Made by a program: the position numbers and the translations under genes
NCBI RefSeq assembly: GCF_003671765.1
Contig: NZ_QPIB01000043.1
Location: 248,001-312,000 of the forward strand
DNA length: 64,000 bases
Reading direction: 5' to 3'
DNA from: Xenophilus sp. E41
Lineage (GTDB): Bacteria > Pseudomonadota > Gammaproteobacteria > Burkholderiales > Burkholderiaceae_C
Shown: piece by piece, positions 53,304-60,897 of the stretch
How positions within the stretch are numbered: position 1 is the stretch's first letter
How the letters are laid out: every line of letters starts with the position of its first letter
The notes under the pieces: model-generated
Databases searched by the model: none
What the model was told of the DNA's origin: nothing
What the model saw: the letters and a program-made list of their open reading frames with translations, nothing else

Positions 53304-54202
53304 GCGCCCCCATCGCCCACAGCACCCCGATGGCCAGCGTGCTACGCCAGTTCTACGCGCTGACCAAGCCGCGGGTGGTGCAGCTGATCGTCTTCTGCGC
53401 GCTCATCGGCATGGTGCTCGCCGTGCCGGGCGTGCCGTCGATGGACGACGTCTGGCGCGCCTTCATCGCCTGCTTCGGCATCTGGCTAGTGGCAGGCGCG
53501 GCCGCGGCCTTCAACTGCCTGGTCGAGAAGGGCATCGACGCCAAGATGAAGCGCACCGCCTGGCGCCCCACGGCGCGCGGCGAGCTGAGCGACCGGCAGA
53601 CGCTGCTGTTCTCGGCCGGCCTGTGCCTGCTCGGCTCGGCGATTCTCTGGTTCGCCGTCAACCCGCTGACCATGTGGCTGACCTTCGCCACCTTCGTCGG
53701 CTATGCCGTCATCTACACCGTGGTGCTCAAGCCGCTGACGCCGCAGAACATCGTGATCGGCGGCGCCTCGGGTGCCATGCCGCCGGTGCTGGGCTGGGCG
53801 GCGATGACGGGCGAGGTCGGGCCGGAGGCGCTGATCCTGTTCCTCATCATCTTCCTGTGGACGCCGCCGCACTTCTGGGCGCTGGCGCTGTACCGCGTCG
53901 AGGACTACCGCAAGGCCGGGCTGCCCATGCTGCCGGTCACGCACGGCAACGAGTTCACGCGGCTGCAGATCCTGCTCTACACGCTGATCCTGTTCGCCGG
54001 CTGCCTCATGCCCTTCATCTACGGCATGAGCGGCTGGCTGTACCTGGCGGTCGCCTTCGCCGTCAGCATCGGTTTCTGCGGCTACGGCTTCGCGCTGTGG
54101 CGGCGCTACTCCGACGCGCTCGCACGCAAGACCTTCCGCTTCTCGCTGATCCACCTGAGCGTGCTGTTTGCCGCACTGCTGATCGACCACTACATCAAGT
54201 GA
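53300..54202 (+). CDS. ctaB: Protohaem IX farnesyltransferase (haem O synthase)
   Basis: UbiA-family prenyltransferase of 300 aa with eight to nine helices, also called CyoE. The first Asp motif is [19 protein letters not shown], in the place of NxxxDxxxD. Also seen are [11 protein letters not shown] at the start, [13 protein letters not shown] and [19 protein letters not shown]. It attaches farnesyl to haem b, supplying haem O to CtaA. Four-base overlap with ctaA. Its stop codon abuts a family B repeat. Confidence 0.95.
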   Translation: MSAPIAHSTPMASVLRQFYALTKPRVVQLIVFCALIGMVLAVPGVPSMDDVWRAFIACFGIWLVAGAAAAFNCLVEKGIDAKMKRTAWRPTARGELSDRQTLLFSAGLCLLGSAILWFAVNPLTMWLTFATFVGYAVIYTVVLKPLTPQNIVIGGASGAMPPVLGWAAMTGEVGPEALILFLIIFLWTPPHFWALALYRVEDYRKAGLPMLPVTHGNEFTRLQILLYTLILFAGCLMPFIYGMSGWLYLAVAFAVSIGFCGYGFALWRRYSDALARKTFRFSLIHLSVLFAALLIDHYIK

Positions 54203-54290
54203 CCACCCCCAGTCTTCGCGCACTGCGTGTCGCTCGCCAACCCCCTCAAGGGGCACACGCAGCGGCCCGGCAAAGCCGGTTCCACGCGCG
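54203..54290 (+). repeat. Hairpin repeat, family B copy 2
   Basis: Begins immediately after the ctaB TGA with CCACCCCCAGTCTTCGCGC. Nested palindromes: GCGTGT with ACACGC, CCCC-TCAA-GGGG, and GCCCGGC-AA-AGCCGG, ending GTTCCACGCG. The order of blocks parallels the copy at 19717. It occupies the first half of the 171-bp gap before sco; the remainder shows no gene. Confidence 0.65.
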
Positions 54291-54373
54291 TTCTGATATG
54301 GCCTGCTCCGCGGCCGACAGCGTCTTTGGACTGGCTCAACCACCGGCGAATCATGGCGTCATAGGTCTTAGAC

Positions 54374-55000
54374 ATGCACAAGCGAAATGCTCTTAAATTG
54401 ATAGCTGGTGGCGCAGGCTGGGCGGGCGCTGCAAGCCTTTTCGGCTTCAGTCTCGCGGGCTGCAGCGAATCGAAGCCTACCTTCAACGCGGTCGACCTCA
54501 CGGGCGCCGAATACGCCCGCGACTTCAAGCTCACCGACATGAACGGCCAGGTGCGCACCCTGGGCAACTTCAAGGGCAAGGTGGTCGTCGTCTTCTTCGG
54601 CTATGCCCAGTGCCCGGACGTGTGCCCCACCACCATGACCGAGATGGCGCAGGTCAAGCAGAAGCTGGGCAAGGACGGCGACAAGCTGCAGGTGGTGTTC
54701 ATCACCGTCGACCCCGAGCGCGACACGCCCGAGATCATGAAGGCGTACATGGGCGCCTTCGATCCGGCCTTCGTCGCCCTGATCCCCACGCCCGAGCAGC
54801 TCGCCGCCGTCGCGAAGGACTTCAAGGTCTACTACAAGAAGGTCGACGGCAAGACGCCCACCAGCTACTCGATGGACCACTCGGCCGCCCAGTACATCTA
54901 CGACCCGCAAGGGCGCCTGCGCCTGTATGCGCGTTACGGCGCCGGGGTCGACCCGATGGTGGCAGACATCAAGGCGCTGCTGGCCTCCAGCGCGGCCTGA
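54374..55000 (+). CDS. SCO1/SenC-family copper chaperone
   Basis: Sco protein of 208 aa that delivers copper to the CuA site of subunit II. The thioredoxin-like domain has the copper CxxxC in YAQCPDVCPTTMTEM near 80 and the His ligand in MDHSAAQYIYDPQG near 170. The N-terminus looks like a lipoprotein signal (GFSLAGCSES). Its codons GCT CTT AAA TTG ATA GCT onward match a family A repeat, including the rare ATA codon, so the hydrophobic signal seems derived from that element. Confidence 0.93.
   Translation: MHKRNALKLIAGGAGWAGAASLFGFSLAGCSESKPTFNAVDLTGAEYARDFKLTDMNGQVRTLGNFKGKVVVVFFGYAQCPDVCPTTMTEMAQVKQKLGKDGDKLQVVFITVDPERDTPEIMKAYMGAFDPAFVALIPTPEQLAAVAKDFKVYYKKVDGKTPTSYSMDHSAAQYIYDPQGRLRLYARYGAGVDPMVADIKALLASSAA
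54389..54449 (+). repeat. Family A repeat copy 5, embedded in the sco signal peptide
   Basis: GCTCTTAAATTGATAGCTG, a GC-rich centre, then CGCTGCAAGCCTTTTCGGCTT. Same block order and length as the intergenic copies. Translated in the gene's frame it gives ALKLIAGGAGWAGAASLFGF, the hydrophobic part of the signal. Confidence 0.7.
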
Positions 55001-55020
55001 TCGGCGCATCGCCAGCCGCC

Positions 55021-55836
55021 ATGTCGGTCGAGCACCTGCGCGCGCGCAAGGGCGCGTTCCGCATCGCGCTGATCCCGCCCGAGGTGCTGGGCGCGCTGAA
55101 CGACGGCCTGCTCGAAACCGTCAACCTCAACGAGTTCCTGGCCCTGGACACCCCGCGCCTGGCCCGCGCGGTGGCCGGGCAGATCGGGCTCGACCCCGCG
55201 CACGAGCGCCTGGCCGACACACTGGCCATGCTCGACGCCTTCAAGCCCATGCAGCGCCACACGCACATCGCGCGGGCGCTGTACGACCTGACGGCCGCAC
55301 ACCCCGAGCGCGACGCCATCGCCCAACGCTTGGCCACGCATCCCAGCGATGTGGCGCGCAGCTGGGCCGTGCAGTGGGTGCAAGTCGCCGGCCTGCCGCT
55401 GGCAGCGCGCCTGCAGGCCGTGCGCCGCTTCGCCGCCGACCCGCACTTCGGCGTGCGCGAGTTCGCTTGGATGGCGGTGCGCGACGCCGTGATCGGCGAT
55501 GTCGACGCCGCCATCGCCGCGCTCGTGCCCTGGACGGGCGATGTCGACGAGAACATCCGCCGCTTCACCAGCGAGCTGACGCGCCCGCGGGGCGTGTGGT
55601 GTGCGCCCATCCCGGCGCTGCAGCGCGAACCGTGGCGCGCACTGCCGCTGCTGGAGTTGCTGCGCGCCGATGGCAGCCGCTACGTGCAGAACTCGGTCGC
55701 CAACTGGCTCAACGACGCCAGCAAGGGACAGGGCCCGTGGGTGCAGGCCCTGGCAGAGCGCTGGCTGGCCGAGAGCGACACGCCGGCCACGCGCTACATC
55801 GTCAAGCGGGCGCTGCGGACGCTATCGAAACCATAG
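55021..55836 (+). CDS. HEAT-repeat / DNA alkylation repeat-like protein
   Basis: All-helical protein of 271 aa built from HEAT-like units (RHTHIARALYDLTAAHPERDAIAQRL, SDVARSWAVQWVQVAGLPL, FGVREFAWMAVRDAVIGDVDAAI, VQNSVANWLNDASK). The late SVANWLNDASKGQGPWV and CPATRYIVKRALRTL-like ending resemble AlkD-type DNA alkylation repeat proteins, though catalytic residues cannot be confirmed by eye. The last codons (CTA TCG AAA CCA) and the TAG stop come from a family A repeat. It follows sco by 20 bp. Confidence 0.8.
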   Translation: MSVEHLRARKGAFRIALIPPEVLGALNDGLLETVNLNEFLALDTPRLARAVAGQIGLDPAHERLADTLAMLDAFKPMQRHTHIARALYDLTAAHPERDAIAQRLATHPSDVARSWAVQWVQVAGLPLAARLQAVRRFAADPHFGVREFAWMAVRDAVIGDVDAAIAALVPWTGDVDENIRRFTSELTRPRGVWCAPIPALQREPWRALPLLELLRADGSRYVQNSVANWLNDASKGQGPWVQALAERWLAESDTPATRYIVKRALRTLSKP

Positions 55837-55884
55837 CTGCGTGGGCCCGATCGGTGGGCCTTGTGGCGTGATTTGGGCTTGAAC
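55821..55884 (+). repeat. Family A ~60-bp repeat, copy 6
   Basis: Head GCTATCGAAACCATAGCTG, centre with GTGGGCCCG/GGTGGGCC, tail GTGATTTGGGCTTGAA. The head lies inside the HEAT-repeat gene and provides its stop codon; the tail runs into the next foldback element. Confidence 0.75.
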
Positions 55885-55885
55885 G

Positions 55886-56003
55886 CGGACTCCCGTACGC
55901 GAAGGGCGCAAAGGTTTCGCGAAGGACGCGAAGAAACATCCTTTCTTGGATTTCCTTTTGCGTCCTTCGCGTGACTTTCGCGCCCTTCGCGTACGGGAGT
56001 CCG
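55886..56003. repeat. 118-bp foldback element with ~45-bp arms
   Basis: The left arm starts CGGACTCCCGTACGCGAAGGG, and the right arm ends with its exact reverse complement. Pairing continues through CGC(A/G)AA and GCGAAGGACGC blocks to a ~25-base loop. The unit CGCGAAGGNCGC also recurs inside each arm. There is no coding potential. It sits between the HEAT-repeat gene and the rpoH terminator. Confidence 0.8.
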
Positions 56004-56007
56004 AATT

Positions 56008-56033
56008 GAAAAAGCCCGGCACAGGGCCGGGCT
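56008..56033 (-). terminator. Rho-independent terminator of rpoH
   Basis: On the minus strand AGCCCGGC-CCTGT-GCCGGGCT forms an 8-bp perfect stem with a 5-base loop followed by TTTT. It lies 24 bp beyond the rpoH stop. Confidence 0.9.
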
Positions 56034-56057
56034 CTTCAACCGACAGGAAGGCTGCGA

Positions 56058-56999
56058 TCAGGCGTACGCCGCCAGCGCCTTCTTCATCTTCTTCATCGCC
56101 GCCGCTTCGATCTGGCGGATACGCTCGGCCGAGACGCCGTAGTCGGCCGCCAGTTCGTGCAGCGTCATGCCGCCCGAGCCGTCGTCGTTCACCTTGAGCC
56201 AGCGCTCCTCGACGATGCGGCGGCTGCGGTCGTCCAGCGCTTCCAGCGCGGTGGCGATGCCGTCGCTCGACAGCCGGTCGCGCTGGCGCGATTCGAGCTG
56301 CGCGGTCGGCTCCTGCGAGGCGTCGGCCAGGTACGCGATCGGGCCGTAGGTGTCCTCGCCATCGTCGGCCGGGCCCGGGTCGAGCACCACGTCGCCGCCC
56401 GACAGGCGGGTCTCCATCTCGATCACTTCCTCGGGCTTGACGTTCAGCTTGCGCGCCACCTCACCGATCTCGTCGGTGTTCAGCGTCTCGCGGTGCGTCT
56501 CGGCATCCGCCGCGGCGGCGTCGGCCTTGAAACCCTGCTTCATCGAGCGCAGATTGAAGAACAGCTTGCGCTGGGCCTTGGTCGTCGCGACCTTGACCAT
56601 GCGCCAGTTCTTCAGGATGTACTCGTGGATCTCGGCCTTGATCCAGTGCATGGCGTAGCTCACCAGCCGCACGCCCTGGTCCGGGTCGAAACGCTTCACG
56701 GCCTTCATCAGGCCGACATTGCCTTCCTGGATCAGGTCGCCGTGCGGCAGCCCGTAGCCCAGGTACTGGCGAGAGATCGAGATGACCAGGCGCAGGTGCG
56801 ACAGGATCAGCGCCCCCGCAGCTTCCAGGTCGTTGTGGTCACGCAGCCGGCGCGCGAAGCCTTGCTCTTCCTCGAGGGTGAGCAGGGGCAGCCGGTTGGC
56901 GGCAGAGATGTAGGCGTCCAGATTGCCGAGCGAAGGCACCATGGCCCACGGATTGGCCACGGCCAACTGGTTGGCAGAAGATCCAGACAGGCTTGTCAT
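56058..56999 (-). CDS. rpoH: RNA polymerase heat-shock sigma factor RpoH (sigma-32)
   Basis: Sigma-32 of 313 aa. Region 2 is LSHLRLVISISRQYLGYGLPHGDLIQEGNVGLMKA... through FDPDQGVRLVSYAMHWIKAEI. The RpoH box QRKLFFNLR, diagnostic for this class, is present near 140. Region 4 ends with the helix-turn-helix LHELAADYGVSAERIRQIEAAAM. ATG 56999 was chosen because AAGGAG is at ideal spacing; an in-frame ATG at 57026 lies against the CIRCE element. Directs heat-shock promoters. Confidence 0.96.
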   Translation of the reverse strand: MTSLSGSSANQLAVANPWAMVPSLGNLDAYISAANRLPLLTLEEEQGFARRLRDHNDLEAAGALILSHLRLVISISRQYLGYGLPHGDLIQEGNVGLMKAVKRFDPDQGVRLVSYAMHWIKAEIHEYILKNWRMVKVATTKAQRKLFFNLRSMKQGFKADAAAADAETHRETLNTDEIGEVARKLNVKPEEVIEMETRLSGGDVVLDPGPADDGEDTYGPIAYLADASQEPTAQLESRQRDRLSSDGIATALEALDDRSRRIVEERWLKVNDDGSGGMTLHELAADYGVSAERIRQIEAAAMKKMKKALAAYA

Positions 57000-57027
57000 A
57001 GGGGAAACTCCTTGGTTGGCATTCATA

Positions 57028-57054
57028 TTAGCACTCGGTTAGAGGGAGTGCTAA
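57028..57054. promoter_or_regulatory. CIRCE element (HrcA operator) upstream of rpoH
   Basis: Perfect TTAGCACTC-N9-GAGTGCTAA inverted repeat, the exact CIRCE consensus, centred about 40 bp before the rpoH start and likely within the leader or promoter. HrcA should repress rpoH from here and release it on heat or misfolding stress. Flanking this at 57057-57064 and 57100-57107 is a wider CGGGAGTT/AACTCCCG dyad of unknown role. Confidence 0.95.
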
Positions 57055-57107
57055 AGCGGGAGTTCCCAATAAAACGTATCGGGTCGATAGTTTTTGTCGA
57101 ACTCCCG

Positions 57108-57575
57108 TCAGGCCCGGATCCCCAGCTTCGCCAACCCCAGCCCGGCAACGAACAGCGGACCCACGTAAAGGTATTGGAGGTCCTCGAAGAAGGAAGGTTT
57201 CCTGCCTTCGATCTTGTGGCCGACGAACTGGAAGATCCAGCCCACCACGAAGATGGCCGCCGACACCGGCAGCACCAGGCTGCCCAAGGCGTGGACGGCG
57301 GCCAGCAGCACGGCGGTCCAGGCCAGCATCACCGCAAAGAACACCGGCGAGCGCAGCAGCGCGTAATACACGAGGCTGGCCGCCACGAAGGCATACGCCA
57401 CCCAGGGGTGGATGGCGAACAGCAGGCCGACGATGCTGAGCATGATGGCCGGAATGGCCACGACATGGATCAGCTCGTTGGTCGGGTGGCGGTGGCTTTC
57501 GGCGTAGTGGGCCAGCAGGCGGTCCACCCGGCGGCGTGGGGCGGCGTCTTCCAGCGGGGCGGCGATGGTGTCCAT
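57108..57575 (-). CDS. DUF962/Mpo1-like membrane protein
   Basis: Protein of 155 aa with about four helices. The N-terminal RRVDRLLAHYAESHRHPTNELIHVVAIPA and the late WIFQFVGHKIEGRKPSFFEDL hold the conserved His residues (HRHPTN, HVVAIP, GHKIEG) of the DUF962/Mpo1 family. Yeast Mpo1 is an Fe(II)-dependent 2-hydroxy fatty acid dioxygenase; bacterial roles are unproven. It lies upstream of rpoH on the same strand, 53 bp from the CIRCE element. Confidence 0.88.
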   Translation of the reverse strand: MDTIAAPLEDAAPRRRVDRLLAHYAESHRHPTNELIHVVAIPAIMLSIVGLLFAIHPWVAYAFVAASLVYYALLRSPVFFAVMLAWTAVLLAAVHALGSLVLPVSAAIFVVGWIFQFVGHKIEGRKPSFFEDLQYLYVGPLFVAGLGLAKLGIRA

Positions 57576-57768
57576 GGGCTTTTCCTGAATGCTGCGGCGC
57601 GGGGGCCGCCAATAAGTCACGTCCTGGGTCGATGTGAAACGAAAGTCAACATTTCGTCGATTTTTCACTCGCGGCGGCGCGCTGTCGGGCGCACAGTACG
57701 CCTTGCCGGCACCGGACACAAGTCTTCGTCCTCCGGCACTCACGAGGAGCGAGGGAGTGGAAGCCTTC

Positions 57769-58098
57769 ATGGACAAATTGATCATCACCAGTCGCCAGGG
57801 CGGGCGCAAGCTGGTCGACCTGGATCGTCCCCGCATGACCATCGGCCGTGCGCCGGGCAGCGACCTGCCGGTCGAGACGCCGCTGGCCAGCCGCGTGCAT
57901 GCGTTGCTGTCGGCGCGCAGCGACGGCGTCTACGTCAGCGACCTGGACAGCAGCAACGGCACCTTCGTCAATGGCCGCAAGATCGAGCGGCACCTGCTGC
58001 GCCACCGCGACGTGATCCGCGTTGGCGACTGGGACATCCGCTACATCGACGGCAACGTCGAGCCCCAGCGCGAGACGACGGTCGCCCCGGCGATCTGA
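57769..58098 (+). CDS. FHA-domain protein, stand-alone
   Basis: Forkhead-associated domain protein of 109 aa that should bind phosphothreonine peptides. The FHA core is visible: MTIGRAPGSDLPVETPLASRVHALLS (Gly-Arg and Ser/His positions), then VSDLDSSNGTFVNGRKI. The ATG at 57769 is likely; a GTG at 57757 is in frame. No kinase or phosphatase gene is near. The 193-bp divergent spacer to the DUF962 gene has no clear operator. Confidence 0.9.
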   Translation: MDKLIITSRQGGRKLVDLDRPRMTIGRAPGSDLPVETPLASRVHALLSARSDGVYVSDLDSSNGTFVNGRKIERHLLRHRDVIRVGDWDIRYIDGNVEPQRETTVAPAI

Positions 58099-58101
58099 TC
58101 C

Positions 58102-58129
58102 GCCGCCGCGCAGCGGCGGCTTTCTTCTT
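58102..58129 (+). terminator. Rho-independent terminator after FHA gene
   Basis: An 8-bp perfect stem GCCGCCGC-GCA-GCGGCGGC with triloop, followed by TTTCTTCTT, directly between the FHA gene and the convergent ftsY. Confidence 0.8.
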
Positions 58130-59406
58130 CAACCCGCCAGCGCCTGCGCGAACTCGCGCGCGTCGAAGGTTTCCAGGTCTTCCAGCTTCTCGCCCACGCC
58201 GATGAAGTAGACCGGCACCGGCTTCTTGCCAGGCTGGGCCTTGGCCCGCTCCACCCCCCATTGCGCGATGGCACACAGCACGCCACCCTTGGCGGTGCCG
58301 TCGAGCTTGGTCACCACCAGGCCCGTGAGGTCCAGCGCCTCGTCGAAGGCCTTGACCTGCTGCAGGGCGTTCTGCCCGGTGTTGCCGTCGATGACCAGCA
58401 GCACCTCGTGCGGTGCCGTGGCATCGGCCTTCGTCACCACGCGCTTGATCTTCTTCAGCTCGTCCATCAGGTGCAGCTGCGTCGGCAGGCGCCCGGCGGT
58501 GTCGACCAGCACCACGTCCTTGCCGCGGGCCTTGCCGGCGTTCACGGCGTCGAAGCTCACGGCGGCCGGGTCGCCGCCTTCCTGGCTCACGATCTCGACC
58601 AGGTTGCGGTCGGCCCAAACGGCGAGCTGCTCGCGGGCCGCGGCGCGGAAGGTGTCGGCCGCAGCCAGCAGCACGGTGCAGCCTTCGTTGGCCAGGTGCT
58701 TGGTCAGCTTGCCGATGGAAGTCGTCTTGCCGGCGCCATTCACGCCCGCGACCATGATCACCGTCGGCGTGTGGCGTCCCACTTCGAGCGGCTTCTCCAG
58801 CGGCTTGAGCACTTCGGCCACGGCGTCGACCAGCAGGGCGCGCACCTGCTCGGGCCGGGTCGCACTGGCGGCCCACACGCGGTCGCGCAGGTCCTGAAGG
58901 ATGTGGGCGGCCGCCGGGATGCCGGTGTCGGCCATCAGCAGCGCGTCTTCCAGCTGCTCGTACAGCTCGTCGTCGATGGTGGCGTTGACGAACACGGCCT
59001 GGATGCCGCTGCCGGTCTTCTTGAGGCCCGACTTGAGCCGGTTCATCCAGCCCTGGCGCTCGGGCGCGGGGGCGGGCGCCGGGGCCGGTGCGGGCATGCG
59101 GGCTGGTGGTGCCGCCAAAGGCGCAGGTGGGGCGACCACTGGCGTCGGCGCTGCGGCCGGCGCAGGGGCGGGGGCAGGTGAGGGTGCCGGCGTCGCCACC
59201 GGTGCGGGCGCCGGCGCCGCCGCGGGAGCCGGCGCCTCGGCCGCCTTGCCGCCGCCGAACCAGCTCGATGGCGAGAACACCGAGCGCGTGGCGGGTGCGT
59301 CGGCCGGGGCGGGCGCGGGTGCGGCAGGCGCATCCGACGACGGGGCCGGCGCGGATGGCGAGGGGGCCTCGGCCGGCGGCGCCTTTTTCTTGAAGAAACT
59401 GAACAT
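58129..59406 (-). CDS. ftsY: Signal recognition particle receptor FtsY
   Basis: SRP-receptor GTPase of 425 aa. Residues 1-~115 form a Pro/Ala-rich low-complexity A-domain instead of the acidic one of E. coli, beginning with the membrane-binding MFSFFKKK. The NG domain has GVNGAGKTTSIGKL near 220, LAAADTFRAAAREQL, DTAGRLPTQ, TKLDGTAKGG and FIGVGEKLEDL. It docks ribosome-nascent-chain-SRP complexes at the membrane. Divergent from the M16 pair, with a 30-bp spacer. Confidence 0.96.
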   Translation of the reverse strand: MFSFFKKKAPPAEAPSPSAPAPSSDAPAAPAPAPADAPATRSVFSPSSWFGGGKAAEAPAPAAAPAPAPVATPAPSPAPAPAPAAAPTPVVAPPAPLAAPPARMPAPAPAPAPAPERQGWMNRLKSGLKKTGSGIQAVFVNATIDDELYEQLEDALLMADTGIPAAAHILQDLRDRVWAASATRPEQVRALLVDAVAEVLKPLEKPLEVGRHTPTVIMVAGVNGAGKTTSIGKLTKHLANEGCTVLLAAADTFRAAAREQLAVWADRNLVEIVSQEGGDPAAVSFDAVNAGKARGKDVVLVDTAGRLPTQLHLMDELKKIKRVVTKADATAPHEVLLVIDGNTGQNALQQVKAFDEALDLTGLVVTKLDGTAKGGVLCAIAQWGVERAKAQPGKKPVPVYFIGVGEKLEDLETFDAREFAQALAG

Positions 59407-59436
59407 TCGGGGGATTTCTAGAATCCGATCGATTCT

Positions 59437-60897
59437 ATGAAACACCCCTCGCCACGCCGTTTCACGGCCGGCGTGGCGCTGCTGGCGGCCCTGGCCGGTC
59501 CGCTCGCGTCCGTCGCGCTCGCCCAGGCTCCGTCGCCCTCCCCGACGCCGGCCGCCCCGTCCTCCCTTCCCACCGCGTCCGTCAAGCCCGTCCAGTACAC
59601 CCTGGCCAACGGCATGACGCTGATCGTCCAGCCCGACCGGCGCGCCCCCACCGCGGTGCAGATGCTGTGGGTGCGCGTGGGTTCGGTCGACGAGGTGGAC
59701 GGCACCTCGGGCGTGGCCCACGTGCTCGAACACATGATGTTCAAGGGCACGGCCACGCTCAAGCCAGGCGAGTTCTCACGCCGCGTGGCCGCGCTGGGCG
59801 GGCGCGAGAACGCCTTCACCACCCGCGACTACACCGGCTACTACCAGCAGATCCCGGCCGAGAGGCTGGAAGACGTGATGAAGCTGGAGTCCGACCGCTT
59901 CGCCCACAACCAGTGGCCCGACGACGAGTTCAAGCGCGAACTGGAGGTGGTGAAGGAAGAGCGCCGCATGCGCACCGAGGACCAGCCGCGCGCCCTCCTG
60001 GGCGAGCAGCAGAACGCGGCCGTGTTCATCGCCTCGCCCTACCACCGCCCGGTGGTCGGCTGGATGAGCGACCTCGACGCCATGACGCCGCAGGACGCGC
60101 GCGCCTTCTTCCAGCGCTGGTACGTGCCGGCCAACGCCGCCGTGGTGGTGGCGGGCGACGTCGACCCCGAGCGCGTCCGCGCCCTGGCGGAGAAGTACTA
60201 CGGCGGCATCCCCGCGCGCGCGGTGCCCGAGCGCAAGCCGCGCACCGAGCCGCCGCAGCGCGGCATCCGCCGCATCGAGTTCAAGGCCCCGGCCGAGCAG
60301 GCCTACGTGTCGCTGGCCTTCCGGGTGCCGCAGATGGAGCAACTCGACAGCCCCACCGACGCCTGGGCGCTGGTGGTGCTGTCGGCGGTGCTCGACGGCT
60401 ACACCGGCTCGCGCCTCGACCGCACGCTCACGCAGGGCCCGGGCCGCGTGGCCGACAGCGTCGGTGCCGGCTACGGCTTTGCCGGCCGCGGGCCGCAGCT
60501 GTTCCAGCTGGTCGGCGTGCCAGCCGCCGGCCAGACCACCGAGACGGTCGAGGCGGCGCTGCGCGCCCAGGTCGCGCGCATCGCCAAGGAGGGCGTGGGC
60601 GCCGCGGAGCTGGCCCGGGTCAAGACGCAATGGGTGGCCAGCGAGACCTACAAGCGCGATTCGGTCATGGCCCAGGCGCGCGAACTCGGCAGCAACTGGG
60701 TGCAGGGGCTGCCGCTGGATGCGAGCGAACGCATCGTCAAGCACCTGCTGGCCGTCACGCCCGAACAGGTGCAGGCGGTGGCCGCCAAGTACTTCGGCGA
60801 CGACCAGCTCACCGTCGCCACGCTGCGGCCCCTGCCCATCGACCCGAACGCCCGGCGCGGCCGCGGTTTCGCCGCCCCGCAGGGAGAGATGCGATGA
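59437..60897 (+). CDS. M16-family zinc peptidase, catalytic subunit
   Basis: Secreted M16 peptidase of 486 aa with a signal peptide ending ALAQA. The inverted zinc motif HxxEH is in VAHVLEHMMFKG (His95, Glu98, His99), with a downstream Glu in RLEDVMKLESDRF. The C-terminal half lacks the usual R-G-L-A-Y (Arg/Tyr) motif and reads VADSVGAGYGF instead. The partner encoded next has the reverse, so both probably form a heterodimer like mitochondrial processing peptidase, in the periplasm. Confidence 0.93.
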   Translation: MKHPSPRRFTAGVALLAALAGPLASVALAQAPSPSPTPAAPSSLPTASVKPVQYTLANGMTLIVQPDRRAPTAVQMLWVRVGSVDEVDGTSGVAHVLEHMMFKGTATLKPGEFSRRVAALGGRENAFTTRDYTGYYQQIPAERLEDVMKLESDRFAHNQWPDDEFKRELEVVKEERRMRTEDQPRALLGEQQNAAVFIASPYHRPVVGWMSDLDAMTPQDARAFFQRWYVPANAAVVVAGDVDPERVRALAEKYYGGIPARAVPERKPRTEPPQRGIRRIEFKAPAEQAYVSLAFRVPQMEQLDSPTDAWALVVLSAVLDGYTGSRLDRTLTQGPGRVADSVGAGYGFAGRGPQLFQLVGVPAAGQTTETVEAALRAQVARIAKEGVGAAELARVKTQWVASETYKRDSVMAQARELGSNWVQGLPLDASERIVKHLLAVTPEQVQAVAAKYFGDDQLTVATLRPLPIDPNARRGRGFAAPQGEMR

